Assembly: GCA_964486655.1 (NCBI GenBank)
Contig: CAZAON010000155.1
Span: 1-19,603 of the forward strand
From: JADKIH01 sp964486655
GTDB lineage: Bacteria; Bacteroidota; Bacteroidia; AKYH767-A; 2013-40CM-41-45
Length of the DNA stretch: 19,603 nt
Direction of reading: 5' to 3'
Positions 1-7,820 of the stretch are shown here, piece after piece. Position numbers and translations under genes: made by a program. Every line of letters starts with the position of its first letter. Position 1 is the first letter of the stretch. Below the pieces are notes generated by a model, which was given only the letters and a program-made list of their open reading frames with translations, was not told the DNA's origin and ran no database searches.

Positions 1-549
1 CAAAGCAATGCCTGATATTTCAGTAAGAATAACAGGAAGCTCCCATCTCATTCCATTTCCGATATTACCTGTTGATCCGTGAGCTGACCCCGGGACTCTG
101 TCCTTCGCCATCACTTTATGCCTTAGAACAGCTCCGTCTTCAGCAAAAACATAATGCTCCCGTTTGCCAGTGTATAAAGCAATAAGGCTGTATTCTGTTT
201 TATTGTTGGCAGTAAATCTGATTGCTTTAGTAATCTTGTAACCTGTTCTATCCTTCTCGAAGACAGTTTTGATTTTATCAGGAAAATCAGAATAAAGCAT
301 TTCCTCTTCGATCCCGTCTACATTACCTATTGGATCCATGGTAATCTCAATATCAAAGCCGTTAACTGTAAACTCAGCTTCATACTTTCCACGTTCGATC
401 TCCCATTCTATAGCCGTAGCATCAGGATACAACTTCATTAACTTAGTGAGGACAAGTGAAGGCGGGGTGACTTCATTCTTTATTGTACGGAATGACAAAA
501 AGAAGAAAATTGAAAGTAATAACGCTGTTATAAGGGCCTGATTTCTCAT
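1..549 (-). CDS. PepSY-like periplasmic/secreted protein (3' end outside window)
   Basis: The reading frame is open from ATG at 549 to the left edge (183 codons), so the C-terminus is missing. The N-terminus is a short Sec signal or anchor (MRNQALITALLLSIFFFLSF). It is followed by the pattern usual in Bacteroidota PepSY-like (BLIP-like, DUF2874-type) domains: a 'YPDATAIEWE' segment near residues 42-51, then 'GKYEAEFTVNGFDIEITMDPIGNVDGIEEE', that is, an amphipathic helix plus strands. Such proteins are small, exported, and often encoded beside two-component systems; their role is mostly unknown, with proposed inhibition or binding of periplasmic partners. Here it lies 64 bp downstream of the histidine kinase on the same strand, suggesting it is a target or accessory of that system. 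A separate promoter may sit in the gap (TACTTTTG at 578-585). The family call comes from pattern only. Confidence 0.72.
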   Translation of the reverse strand, partial: MRNQALITALLLSIFFFLSFRTIKNEVTPPSLVLTKLMKLYPDATAIEWEIERGKYEAEFTVNGFDIEITMDPIGNVDGIEEEMLYSDFPDKIKTVFEKDRTGYKITKAIRFTANNKTEYSLIALYTGKREHYVFAEDGAVLRHKVMAKDRVPGSAHGSTGNIGNGMRWELPVILTEISGIAL

Positions 550-555
550 TTTTTC

Positions 556-586
556 GTACTTTGTATAGATGATGATACAAAAGTAC
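556..586 (-). promoter_or_regulatory. Candidate promoter/dyad before the PepSY-like gene
   Basis: On the minus strand TACTTTTG (578-585) matches the Bacteroidota -7 consensus TAnnTTTG and lies 28 nt before the ATG. It forms one arm of an inverted repeat: GTACTTTGTAT (556-566) against ATACAAAAGTAC (575-586), 11 pairs with one bulged base. No TTTG is found at the usual -33 distance. The dyad could be an operator or a leader hairpin. Confidence 0.35.
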
Positions 587-597
587 AGGCCAAATCT

Positions 598-620
598 GAA
601 GTAAATTTGTAGTTTACTTC
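598..620 (-). other. Hairpin across the histidine kinase stop codon
   Basis: GAAGTAAA (598-605) and TTTACTTC (613-620) are perfect 8-bp complementary arms with a 7-nt loop, and the kinase stop codon (614-616) lies inside the second arm. There is no T-tract, so it is not a standard terminator. It could stabilise or process the transcript between the kinase and the PepSY-like gene. Confidence 0.35.
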
Positions 621-1876
621 CTCAAAGTAATGACATGAGCGGTGTCTTCCTTTGAATAGTGATATTCAATTTGAAGCATGAAAATTTCGGTAATTTTTTT
701 AACGAGGGATAATCCTATTCCAAGGGAACGGCTGTTAGTCCCTGATCGAACAAAACGCTGAAATATTTTATCAGGTGGAAACGGAAGAGGCGATCCTGTA
801 TTTTTTATTCGAATAAAATTGGCGTCTGATTCAATTGTCAATACACCATGTTCAGGAGTATATCGCATTGCGTTGGAAAGCAGGTTCTGCAGGAGAATTT
901 CAGCCAGTGTGGGATGAATCAAAACAACGAATGGCTTTACTTTTAAAACATTTATCGAAATGCCTTTAAGGTCAAATTGTTCCTTAAGTTTACTTGTAAG
1001 GCTTACAAGCATGTCTGACAAATCAATTTCAGAACCATTATCAAATTCCCTGTTTTCGATTCTGGAAAGGATAATAAGCGATTGATTTAATCTGTAAAGT
1101 CTGTTGGTTGCTTCAATAGCACTCTCCAGTAACTCTGCCTGTGATTCATCCAGCTTGTCATTCTGCATCAACAATTCAATCTTCGAACTGATTATAGCCA
1201 GTGGAGTCTGAATTTCATGCGATGCGTTTTCGGTGTATTCCTTGATGTTAACATAGTCATCATGAATGCGCTTTGTCATCTTCGACAATACTTCATTCAA
1301 TTCCTGAAATTCACTCGTTCGGCTTGAATTGAATTCTAAGATTGCTGCATTTTTTAATCCATAATTCCTCATCTTGTTCACCGTATCATAGAATGGCTTT
1401 AACACTCTCCTCAAGATAAGATAGTTTACTGCAAGCGATGCAATCAGAAACGAAACAAAACCATATACAAGATACATTAATATTTCATCTGAAAGATCTT
1501 CAATGTCTATTAGAGAATTCTGAATGGTTACCTGATACTGCTGCGATTTACTCTTTGTATAAAAACGCCATTGCCGGAATGGCAAATTTCCCTCGTAGGG
1601 ACTAAAAATAATTGTATCTTTTCTTTCAATATATTTCTTGTCGATAGAACCTGAAAATGGTTCAAACGACACACGGAAATTAAATGCAGTAAACAAAGGT
1701 ATGGAATCACTGGAAGAAAGCTGCCTTTCAATGTGCTTTTTCTCATCTCTCATTTGTTCATCGAGTTCCTCGTAAACTTCCTTTCTAAAAGCCACATAAA
1801 ATGCATAACCTCCCACTGTAAAAACAATGAGCGAGATTAATACATAATATATCATTATTCTGGAAAGCAATCTCAT
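614..1876 (-). CDS. Two-component sensor histidine kinase
   Basis: This 420-residue inner-membrane kinase would autophosphorylate on histidine and pass phosphate to the regulator encoded just upstream. There are two membrane segments (about residues 9-29 and 134-155) enclosing a roughly 105-residue periplasmic sensor region with no recognised fold. A linker (about 156-210) precedes the H box 'ENASHEIQTPLAI', phosphoacceptor His220. The ATPase domain has an N box 'NLLSNAMRY' (Asn331, Asn335) and a G2 box 'LGIGLSLVKKI' (386-396). The G1 box reads N-T-G (359-361) where D-x-G is classical; I believe this variant is not rare in Bacteroidota kinases, so activity is not excluded. The ATG overlaps the regulator stop codon by 4 bp (ATGA), indicating translational coupling. 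The signal is unknown; the neighbouring outer-membrane proteins, hydrolase and PepSY-like gene suggest an envelope cue. Confidence 0.93.
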   Translation of the reverse strand: MRLLSRIMIYYVLISLIVFTVGGYAFYVAFRKEVYEELDEQMRDEKKHIERQLSSSDSIPLFTAFNFRVSFEPFSGSIDKKYIERKDTIIFSPYEGNLPFRQWRFYTKSKSQQYQVTIQNSLIDIEDLSDEILMYLVYGFVSFLIASLAVNYLILRRVLKPFYDTVNKMRNYGLKNAAILEFNSSRTSEFQELNEVLSKMTKRIHDDYVNIKEYTENASHEIQTPLAIISSKIELLMQNDKLDESQAELLESAIEATNRLYRLNQSLIILSRIENREFDNGSEIDLSDMLVSLTSKLKEQFDLKGISINVLKVKPFVVLIHPTLAEILLQNLLSNAMRYTPEHGVLTIESDANFIRIKNTGSPLPFPPDKIFQRFVRSGTNSRSLGIGLSLVKKITEIFMLQIEYHYSKEDTAHVITLRK

Positions 1877-2553
1877 GTTGCATTGAATTTATAACCAAGT
1901 CCATATACAGTTCTTATGGGATCCGAGCTTCCTGCTTCCATCAATTTCCGCCGTAAGTTTTTAATATGGGTATAAATGAATGCGAATGAATCTGCCTGAT
2001 CCATATTGCTTCCCCACAGATGTTCGGCAATGGCTTCTTTTGTAAAAACCTTATTTTTCCCTGATACCAGATAAACCAGCAATTGAAACTCCTTTTGCGT
2101 CAACAGTACTTCCTGCTTTTGCACAAAGACTTTATACAACTGAAGATCTATCAGTATGTCCTCATTACATTGTAAGAGATCGGATCCGCTAAAATTTCTC
2201 CTCCGGATAAGTGCTTTAACTCTTGCATTAAGCTCAGACAAATGAAATGGTTTAGTGATATAATCGTCAGATCCCTGTTCCAGTCCTTTGATCTTATCGT
2301 CAATTGAATTCTTTGCAGAAATAATTATAATTCCTGTTTCCGGGTAAGACTGCTTTAATTCATGAACAAGATCCAGTCCGCTTCCGCTTGGTAAAGTTAT
2401 ATCTATAATAACGCAATCATAACGGTAAGAAGCTATTTTATCACTCCCTTCCAAATAATCCTGAGCAACGTCACAGATAAAATTCTCTGATTCGAGATAC
2501 GATTGAATGGACTTGAGCATGTCCAATTCATCTTCTACAACCAATAATTTCAT
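1873..2553 (-). CDS. OmpR/PhoB-family response regulator
   Basis: This 226-residue transcription factor has a receiver domain (1-118) and a C-terminal winged helix (about 130-226). The receiver has the acid pair Glu7-Asp8, phosphoacceptor Asp51 in 'IIDITLP', Ser79 at the switch position and Lys101 in 'TKPF'. The effector domain shows the trans_reg_C pattern: 'LTQKEFQLLVYLVSGKNKVFTKEAIAEHLWG', then 'FIYTHIKNLRRKL' and the terminal 'VYGLGYKF' hairpin. It would be phosphorylated by the kinase whose start codon overlaps its stop, and probably regulates this cluster. It starts 61 bp after the serine hydrolase stop codon on the same strand, so it may share that transcript or have its own promoter; AAATTC repeats with 11-bp period (2583-2599) lie in that gap. 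Family assignment is secure; target genes are inferred. Confidence 0.95.
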   Translation of the reverse strand: MKLLVVEDELDMLKSIQSYLESENFICDVAQDYLEGSDKIASYRYDCVIIDITLPSGSGLDLVHELKQSYPETGIIIISAKNSIDDKIKGLEQGSDDYITKPFHLSELNARVKALIRRRNFSGSDLLQCNEDILIDLQLYKVFVQKQEVLLTQKEFQLLVYLVSGKNKVFTKEAIAEHLWGSNMDQADSFAFIYTHIKNLRRKLMEAGSSDPIRTVYGLGYKFNAT

Positions 2554-2614
2554 GAAATGTATTAGAATTTAAAGAAACGAATAAATTCAAAAGAAATTCT
2601 GTAGTTTATGTTTA

Positions 2615-3685
2615 CTATTTACAGCCGTTGAAAATCAAATCCGCCACTTCATTAAATGTATCGAAAAACTCGCCGCTTGTATAACCCCAGGCCGTATAAA
2701 CAATTACTAAATTCTTATCCGGGAAAACCATAATTCTCTGCCCTCCATGTCCGTCGCATACAAATGCATTATATGCAGGATATATCCAGAAATAATATCC
2801 ATACGGACCGCCACCCTGCCCTGAATTTACCAAAGGTTGAGTAGCATCTGCAATCCATGAACTGTCGACCACCTGAACGTTATTCCACTTGCCATTTTGA
2901 ATCAATAACTGCCCGAACTTAGCAAGATCTCTTGGCTTTAAAAACAAGCTGAAGGCTCCAAAAGTATTTCCATCCTTAGCCGCTTCCCATTTCCAATCAG
3001 TAATACCAAGTGGCTGAAATAAAAATTCATTCGCAAATTCCGAAAATGGTTTTCCGTATTTTTTCTGAATTGCAGCGGATACCAATTGCGGTGCGCCATC
3101 GTGATAATGAAAAACAATTCCCGGATCATATTCTCTTTCACGGCTAAGCACAAATTCGACTGAACTATTCTCAGTCTGATACAATGTTTGTGTATCATCT
3201 CCGTTATCGAAATCCAATCCCGTAGTCATTGTCAGACAATGCCTGAATGTAATATCCTTCTTTTCCGGATTATCATTAAAATGTTCAGGGTATATGCTAT
3301 AGAGTAATTGGTTTACCGAATCAATTAAATTCCGCTCTATTGCAATTCCCGTAAGTATTAAAGTAAAGGATTTTGTCATCGACTGGATATTCGCTATCCT
3401 GCTTATATCTTCGTCTTCATGTGGATAGGCTTCGGCAACTAGTTTTCCATTCCTAATAACAAGCAGACTTCTTGCCATAGTAAACCTGTTGTCTTTGTAT
3501 ATGAGTTGAAATGCCTCATCCAGAAATTTCCGGTCAATATTTTCGTTTTCCGGTGAAGAAATTGACCAATCATCATTCAGATTTACAGGATCAAATCCGG
3601 TATATGATTTCTTGAAATTTTCATCTTTCAAACATGATGATAATATCAGAAGAATAGAAATATGAAATAATTTTAAAACTTTCAT
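2615..3685 (-). CDS. Serine hydrolase lipoprotein, beta-lactamase/esterase fold (class C-like)
   Basis: A 356-residue exported lipoprotein: the signal sequence 'MKVLKLFHISILLILSSC' carries a lipobox with Cys18, so it should be membrane-anchored and periplasm- or surface-facing. The body matches the Beta-lactamase family (PF00144; class C beta-lactamases, esterases, D-aminopeptidases, 6-aminohexanoate-dimer hydrolase). The nucleophile motif is S102-M-T-K105. The second motif, normally Y-x-N, reads Y194-H-D196 followed by 'GAPQLVS', and the third is H313-G-G315. The Asp in place of Asn is a notable variant, common enough in esterase-like members that antibiotic hydrolysis should not be assumed. 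Its ATG overlaps the stop codon of the upstream barrel gene by 4 bp, and a two-component system follows, so it belongs to the envelope cluster. The substrate is unknown. Confidence 0.85.
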   Translation of the reverse strand: MKVLKLFHISILLILSSCLKDENFKKSYTGFDPVNLNDDWSISSPENENIDRKFLDEAFQLIYKDNRFTMARSLLVIRNGKLVAEAYPHEDEDISRIANIQSMTKSFTLILTGIAIERNLIDSVNQLLYSIYPEHFNDNPEKKDITFRHCLTMTTGLDFDNGDDTQTLYQTENSSVEFVLSREREYDPGIVFHYHDGAPQLVSAAIQKKYGKPFSEFANEFLFQPLGITDWKWEAAKDGNTFGAFSLFLKPRDLAKFGQLLIQNGKWNNVQVVDSSWIADATQPLVNSGQGGGPYGYYFWIYPAYNAFVCDGHGGQRIMVFPDKNLVIVYTAWGYTSGEFFDTFNEVADLIFNGCK

Positions 3686-4467
3686 AAGTAGATCTTTATT
3701 CCAATCTGATTAATTATTTGATAAAACGCTTTACTATCATTCCTTTTTACATCACTCCATTCAAATGAATATGTAAACGCTTCATGCTTATTCTTGAATA
3801 TCCCAAACCGGTACTCAGTATTGAGACGCAGATAAAAGACGTTAACCAGGTGAGCAGCTGTAAGATTACTGTTCAGATTATTCACAATTCCGCTGAAGTC
3901 AGTATCATCAATTTTATATAACCTTTCGGTTTCCGGTCTGCTGAAAACAGAAAATAGCGGAAACGAAAATGTTAAAATACATTGGTTGCCATTATTAAGA
4001 TCCCAAAAAAGAGTATTCCCTGCCGCTATTGAATAATAACTTGCCCAATACAAATGACTGTCATCCCAGTTTGGCAGGAAGCTGGCATTGTAACAAATTT
4101 GAAATTCAGGTCCGAGAAAGTATTCGAAATTTTTCCTTGAATACAGAGAATATCTGAATGAATAATTTGTATTAATCTGAAGATTTACACTTTTGGAAAG
4201 GTCCTCCAGTTTTGTCTTTAAACGACTATATCTTAAATTGAAATTAAATGTATGATAAAGTTTCATTCGCTTTTCGAAGCCATATCCTAATTGAAAAATT
4301 GTACCGGTATGAACCTTTGGATGAAGCAGCTCTTCTTTCATTTGATTAATTCCACCGGAAAAAGAAACAGAATGAATTCCTTTATTTACCGAGGTTGAAT
4401 CAAGTTCAATTGCGTGTAAAGCAAGTGATAATATTACCAATAGAAAAATATAAACAGCCTTTTGCAT
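3682..4467 (-). CDS. Putative outer-membrane beta-barrel protein, unknown function
   Basis: A 261-residue protein with a clear Sec signal peptide (MQKAVYIFLLVILSLALHA, cleavage near residue 19). The remainder is rich in alternating polar/aromatic strands ('FNFNLRYSRLKTKLEDL', 'NYSFRYSLYSRKNFEYFLGPEFQI', 'LRLNTEYRFGIF'), and it ends in a hydrophobic/aromatic strand 'QIGIKIYL', as outer-membrane barrels do. I do not recognise a named family. It is the middle of three tightly spaced minus-strand genes: 32 bp after the smaller barrel-like gene and overlapping the serine hydrolase start by 4 bp (ATGA). Coupled translation suggests that it and the hydrolase work in the same process, perhaps as an outer-membrane partner or structural protein. 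Barrel topology is inferred from composition, not computed. Confidence 0.6.
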   Translation of the reverse strand: MQKAVYIFLLVILSLALHAIELDSTSVNKGIHSVSFSGGINQMKEELLHPKVHTGTIFQLGYGFEKRMKLYHTFNFNLRYSRLKTKLEDLSKSVNLQINTNYSFRYSLYSRKNFEYFLGPEFQICYNASFLPNWDDSHLYWASYYSIAAGNTLFWDLNNGNQCILTFSFPLFSVFSRPETERLYKIDDTDFSGIVNNLNSNLTAAHLVNVFYLRLNTEYRFGIFKNKHEAFTYSFEWSDVKRNDSKAFYQIINQIGIKIYL

Positions 4468-4499
4468 CGAAAAGCGGATTTATCTATTTGATTAATCTT

Positions 4500-5117
4500 T
4501 TAAAACTTAAAACCTATCCCCATGCCGATCAGTACCGGATCCATTGTCAACTTCGCAATTGTAACACCATCATTTGTGATATCTGTTCGCATTGAATTCC
4601 ATCCAAAATTGAAATTATAAATTAACAACGAACTTAAATCTACATCAACTCCAAATGCAAGAGCTGCTCCAAGACTGGTTGATAAATCCGTCGAATTCAG
4701 TATTCCGCTTTTTTCCCAGCAAAACGTTGCATTTCCTCCTGCTGCCGCATAAGGACGAATCCCTTTGAGAGGGATTGAATATTTCAATAAGAGGTTTAGC
4801 GGTATCAATTCTACAGATCCCAGTGGAATCTCGACTGAATTTTCATCCATCTGATAGTCTATCTCATGCGATTCGGTGCGGAATTTAAAAGAAAGATAAA
4901 GTGATTTTACCAATTTCCTCTCCACAGATGGCTCTATGGACAAAGCACCATAAACTTTATATCCGGATGGGTCAGACAAATCTGATGAGCCGGATAAAAT
5001 TATGCTTGTTGAAACAGCCCATTTTGACTCGGGGTCATTTTTAGTTTGTGAATAAGCATTAGCAGAAATAAATAATACCAGAAATAATTTTAATTCCTTG
5101 CTATTAGTTAAAAACAT
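4500..5117 (-). CDS. Small outer-membrane beta-barrel-like protein, unknown function
   Basis: From the ATG at 5117 this is a 205-residue protein with a compact signal peptide 'MFLTNSKELKLFLVLFISANAYSQ' (cleavage after Ala or Ser-Gln). An in-frame ATG at 5156 adds a very basic 13-residue N-terminus (MNVKRHLKKKKLI), which would give an unusually long n-region; the inner start is also preceded by the A-rich stretch typical of Bacteroidota translation starts, so I prefer it. The mature part shows barrel-like strands: 'KWAVSTSIILSGSSDL', 'SLYLSFKFRTESHEIDYQM', 'LIPLNLLLKYSIPLKGIRPYAAAGGNATF' and a terminal 'LIGMGIGFKF' ending in Phe. This resembles OmpA-like or OMP_b-brl small barrels. It is the first gene of the minus-strand envelope cluster, after a 227-bp spacer. 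Confidence 0.6.
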   Translation of the reverse strand: MFLTNSKELKLFLVLFISANAYSQTKNDPESKWAVSTSIILSGSSDLSDPSGYKVYGALSIEPSVERKLVKSLYLSFKFRTESHEIDYQMDENSVEIPLGSVELIPLNLLLKYSIPLKGIRPYAAAGGNATFCWEKSGILNSTDLSTSLGAALAFGVDVDLSSLLIYNFNFGWNSMRTDITNDGVTIAKLTMDPVLIGMGIGFKF

Positions 5118-5344
5118 GATTAATTTTTTCTTCTTTAAATGCCGCTTAACATTCATTGCTATTAAAATTTGATGGCAATTTTAAATAATTATATGTTGAT
5201 TCATATGATTAATATCAATAGGGCTATGATTCTAAATTCAAATTGGGAAAAATGTAGGTAATTGTAAGACAATTAGGTCGGGTTTTCGAATCACAATACA
5301 AAGGTTTTAGCCCAAATATTTGAAGCGGAACGTCAATTCAAGTT

Positions 5345-5956
5345 CTATTTAAATTTCTTCTTATACGCTTCCATGCTCTCAAGAATAATCCTGTAAGCTG
5401 TTTCCTTTCCCAAAAAATCCTGCACCACAACTGTTTTGTTTTCCAGTTTTGTATACTGTTCGAAAAAATTTCTCAGTTCTACAATTGTATGAGGTGGTAA
5501 TTCTTCGATACTGTTAATGTGATTAACTGTGGGATCACTGCTGCAAACAGTAATAATTTTATCATCCGCGAATCCGCCATCAACCATTCGCATCACTCCA
5601 ATTACCCTTGAAGCTACAATGCAAAGCGGAACAACCTCGATCTGTGATAAGACCAGAATGTCGAGCGGATCTTTGTCTTCACCCAATGTCTGCGGAATAA
5701 ACCCATAATTAGCCGGATAATACATTGATGAATATAAAACACGGTCAAGTTTTATAAGTCCGCTTTCTTTATCAATTTCATATTTCCCCCTGCTTCCTTT
5801 AGGAATTTCTATAATTCCGTTGACGTATTCAGGGAGATTTGTACCGGGTGAGACTTGATGCCAGGGGTGAGTCATGGGGTGGGGGTTTCGGGTTACGGGT
5901 TGGGGGTTACGGGTTGCGGGTTTCGGGTTGGGGGCTGCAAGATTTTCTAATTTCAA
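5345..5956 (-). CDS. ppa: Inorganic pyrophosphatase (soluble, family I)
   Basis: Cytoplasmic Mg-dependent hydrolysis of diphosphate to two phosphates, which drives biosynthetic reactions. The conserved core begins at the internal ATG at 5875 ('MTHPWHQVSPG...') and is 176 residues, the normal size for family I. In core numbering it has 'EIPKGSRGKYEIDK' (23-36), 'YYPANYGFIPQTLGEDKDPLDILVL' with the metal-binding Asp67, Asp69 and Asp72, and the terminal 'LENKTVVVQDFLGKETAYRII'. Upstream of the core the frame stays open for 27 further codons from an ATG at 5956, giving proline-rich heptapeptides (PKPATRN, PQPVTRN, PHPMTH) encoded by a tandem CCCGNAA DNA array. Neither ATG has a Shine-Dalgarno site. 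The longer frame is listed because 'MKLENLAA' looks like ordinary coding sequence ahead of the array; the shorter start is about equally likely. The gene stands alone, divergent from the Kelch gene. Confidence 0.93.
   Translation of the reverse strand: MKLENLAAPNPKPATRNPQPVTRNPHPMTHPWHQVSPGTNLPEYVNGIIEIPKGSRGKYEIDKESGLIKLDRVLYSSMYYPANYGFIPQTLGEDKDPLDILVLSQIEVVPLCIVASRVIGVMRMVDGGFADDKIITVCSSDPTVNHINSIEELPPHTIVELRNFFEQYTKLENKTVVVQDFLGKETAYRIILESMEAYKKKFK
5876..5934. repeat. GGGTTNC heptamer array at the ppa start
   Basis: On the minus strand, eight consecutive 7-nt units run from 5934 to 5879 (CCCCCAA, CCCGAAA, CCCGCAA, CCCGTAA, CCCCCAA, CCCGTAA, CCCGAAA, CCCCCAC), followed by CCC and the internal ATG. 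The same unit occurs at 10740-10904 and 17734-17771. Three units equal 21 nt, so the array stays in frame as a heptapeptide repeat inside the ppa reading frame. Confidence 0.9.
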
Positions 5957-6164
5957 TGTTATTCTGCAGTCATTTTTTTTATAAATAATTTAAATTGTAT
6001 CTATACAGAACTCTCTTTTTACAATATCATTCTTATTATAAAAAGTAATTAATCACACTTTTTGCCAATTCAGTCTACTTCTTTACCTGTTCAGTTATAT
6101 TTTTATCTCTTAATATTCCTATACACCTAATTTCGGCCTTGAAAACTAAATAAAATCACACACA

Positions 6165-7403
6165 ATGAAAATTAAATTACCTGCATTATTCTTATTATTG
6201 TTCTTTTCGGTTTCGGCCTTTGGGCAATGGACGACAAGAGCAAATTTCCCCGGAGTGGCCAGGGCTAAGGCGACCACTTTTGCAATAGATGACAAGATTT
6301 ATGTCGTAGGAGGCATTACAAATTCATCGTTAATTCTGAATGATTTCTGGGAATATAGCATTTCGACAAATACATGGACTCAAAAACCAAACTTCCCGGG
6401 ACCTGAGCGCTATGGAGCTGTAGGATTTGTTCTTGGAAACACGGGATACATCGCTACAGGAGGTAATGACAATGGCCACCTCGATGACATGTGGCAATTT
6501 GATCCGTTAACCTCACAATGGACGCAAAGAACAGGATTACCGGCATCTCAGGCTCAGCATGAAAATCAAAGAGCGGAATCTTATTCCTTTGTAATAAATA
6601 ACAAAGCATATATCGGTGGCGGAAACGGTTGGGTTTTCGGAGCAAATTCAACCAACAATATTGCATTTACCGATCTGTGGGAATATAATCCGGGAACAAA
6701 TAGCTGGACAACAAAAGCAAATTTGCCTGATCAGGGTAAAAACATGGCAATTGCACAGGTAATAAACGGTAAAGCTTATGTCGGACTTGGTTGCAATGTG
6801 GATCAAACAGTAAATCATAAGAGTCTGTGGGAATATGATCCAACAACTAACACATGGTCAGCAAAAGCCGATTTCCCAACTAATTTTACAACCGATGCAG
6901 CTTCATTTGTTCTCAATTCAACAATGTATGTCGTTGGCGGAGTAAATCTGAATCCGGTTGGTTTATCCAATCAGTTCTATAAATACGATGCAACTTTAGA
7001 TTCCTGGACTCTTCTTCCTGTATTTAACGGTAATGCAATAGCGGGTGAATGGTCAGCCACTGCAGGTTCCTCGGCATTCGTCGGTGGCGGATATACTGGA
7101 AGTATTGTAACAAGAAATGATGTTTGGGAATATGCTGCAGCGACAACTGCAATTAATGAAAACACTTTCAGCGAAAAAGATGGTGTGGTTATTTATCCTA
7201 ATCCGGCTTCTGATTTTTTACAAATTCTTTCAGCTAAAAATATAATATCAGTCGAAGGATTTGATGTATCCGGAAAAAAAGTTTTCTCTTACAATAGTAA
7301 TTATCAAAACCTCGAAATTAATAATCTGACTCCCGGAATTTATAGTATTCGCTATACATTCAGTGACGGAAAATCAGGTTCAAATCGATTCATAAAAAAT
7401 TAA
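6165..7403 (+). CDS. Secreted Kelch-repeat protein with type IX secretion sorting domain
   Basis: A 412-residue exported protein. The signal peptide is 'MKIKLPALFLLLFFSVSAFG', with cleavage about residue 20. Residues 21-325 form repeated Kelch blades: recurrent 'W..(K/R)..FPG.R..A..F...KIYVVGG', 'DFWEYSISTNTW', 'DMWQFDPLTSQW', 'DLWEYNPGTNSW', 'SLWEYDPTTNTW' and 'DVWEYAAATT', that is, about six blades of a beta-propeller. The C-terminal part (about 340-412) is a Por/T9SS type A sorting domain: 'YPNPASDFLQI', 'VEGFDVSGKKVF', 'LEINNLTPGIYSIRYTFSDG', 'RFIKN'. It is expected to cross the outer membrane through the type IX system and be surface-attached or released after tail cleavage. Its ligand is unknown. 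It is divergent from ppa, convergent with the receptor gene, and ends in a clear hairpin terminator. Confidence 0.92.
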   Translation: MKIKLPALFLLLFFSVSAFGQWTTRANFPGVARAKATTFAIDDKIYVVGGITNSSLILNDFWEYSISTNTWTQKPNFPGPERYGAVGFVLGNTGYIATGGNDNGHLDDMWQFDPLTSQWTQRTGLPASQAQHENQRAESYSFVINNKAYIGGGNGWVFGANSTNNIAFTDLWEYNPGTNSWTTKANLPDQGKNMAIAQVINGKAYVGLGCNVDQTVNHKSLWEYDPTTNTWSAKADFPTNFTTDAASFVLNSTMYVVGGVNLNPVGLSNQFYKYDATLDSWTLLPVFNGNAIAGEWSATAGSSAFVGGGYTGSIVTRNDVWEYAAATTAINENTFSEKDGVVIYPNPASDFLQILSAKNIISVEGFDVSGKKVFSYNSNYQNLEINNLTPGIYSIRYTFSDGKSGSNRFIKN

Positions 7404-7430
7404 TAGTTATAGTTAATATCCTTGTTTTCA

Positions 7431-7469
7431 AAAGCGGGTAGGCAATGTTATCTTACCCGCTTTCTTTTT
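7431..7469 (+). terminator. Rho-independent terminator after the Kelch gene
   Basis: Perfect 10-bp arms AAAGCGGGTA (7431-7440) and TACCCGCTTT (7454-7463) enclose a 13-nt loop and are followed by CTTTTT. It begins 27 bp after the Kelch stop codon. The flanking A and T residues could also support some termination from the opposite strand. Confidence 0.8.
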
Positions 7470-7487
7470 GCCTCGAAGGCATTTCCC

Positions 7488-7733
7488 CTTTGGGCCATTG
7501 CGCCATTGCAAGAAATTCTTTCAATTAACCGCGGAGAACGCTGAGTATTCGCAGAGAAATAAATATTTAAAAAAGGGAATATTAGCTTAGTTCAAACATT
7601 CCGGATTAGTCCGCCCCTCTTTGCGCCCTTGCGAGAAATATTTCTTTCCCACTAAGTCACTACAACACAAAGACACACAAAGAAATTTATAGAAGGCACT
7701 TCAACTTTGCGCCATTGCGCCATTGCGAGAAAT
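7488..7733. repeat. Mosaic of dispersed intergenic repeats (three families)
   Basis: The 433-bp spacer 7404-7836 between convergent genes has no credible gene. It holds three copies of a CTTTGCGCCATTGCGAGAAAT-type motif (7488-7516, 7619-7639, 7705-7733; two copies have the GCCATT part doubled). It also holds one CCGCGGAGAACGCTGAG / TTCGCAGAGAAA element (7527-7559) and one CACTAAGTCACTACAACACA / AAGACACACAAAGAAA element (7649-7686), with an ACACAAAGAATCAC remnant at 7759-7772. These resemble short non-coding repeats scattered between genes in many bacterial genomes; copy number cannot be judged from this window. Confidence 0.7.
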
Positions 7734-7820
7734 ACTTTTTTGCCCCTGATTCAAGAAAACACAAAGAATCACTACTTTATTAAAATCCCGATTAAAAACT
7801 TAAACATTTCTTCATAATTC

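Noticed and set aside
2615..3685. Calling the serine hydrolase an AmpC antibiotic resistance enzyme
   Set aside because: The Y-x-N motif is Y-H-D and the protein is a lipoprotein; the family is mostly esterases and peptidases, so resistance is not supported.
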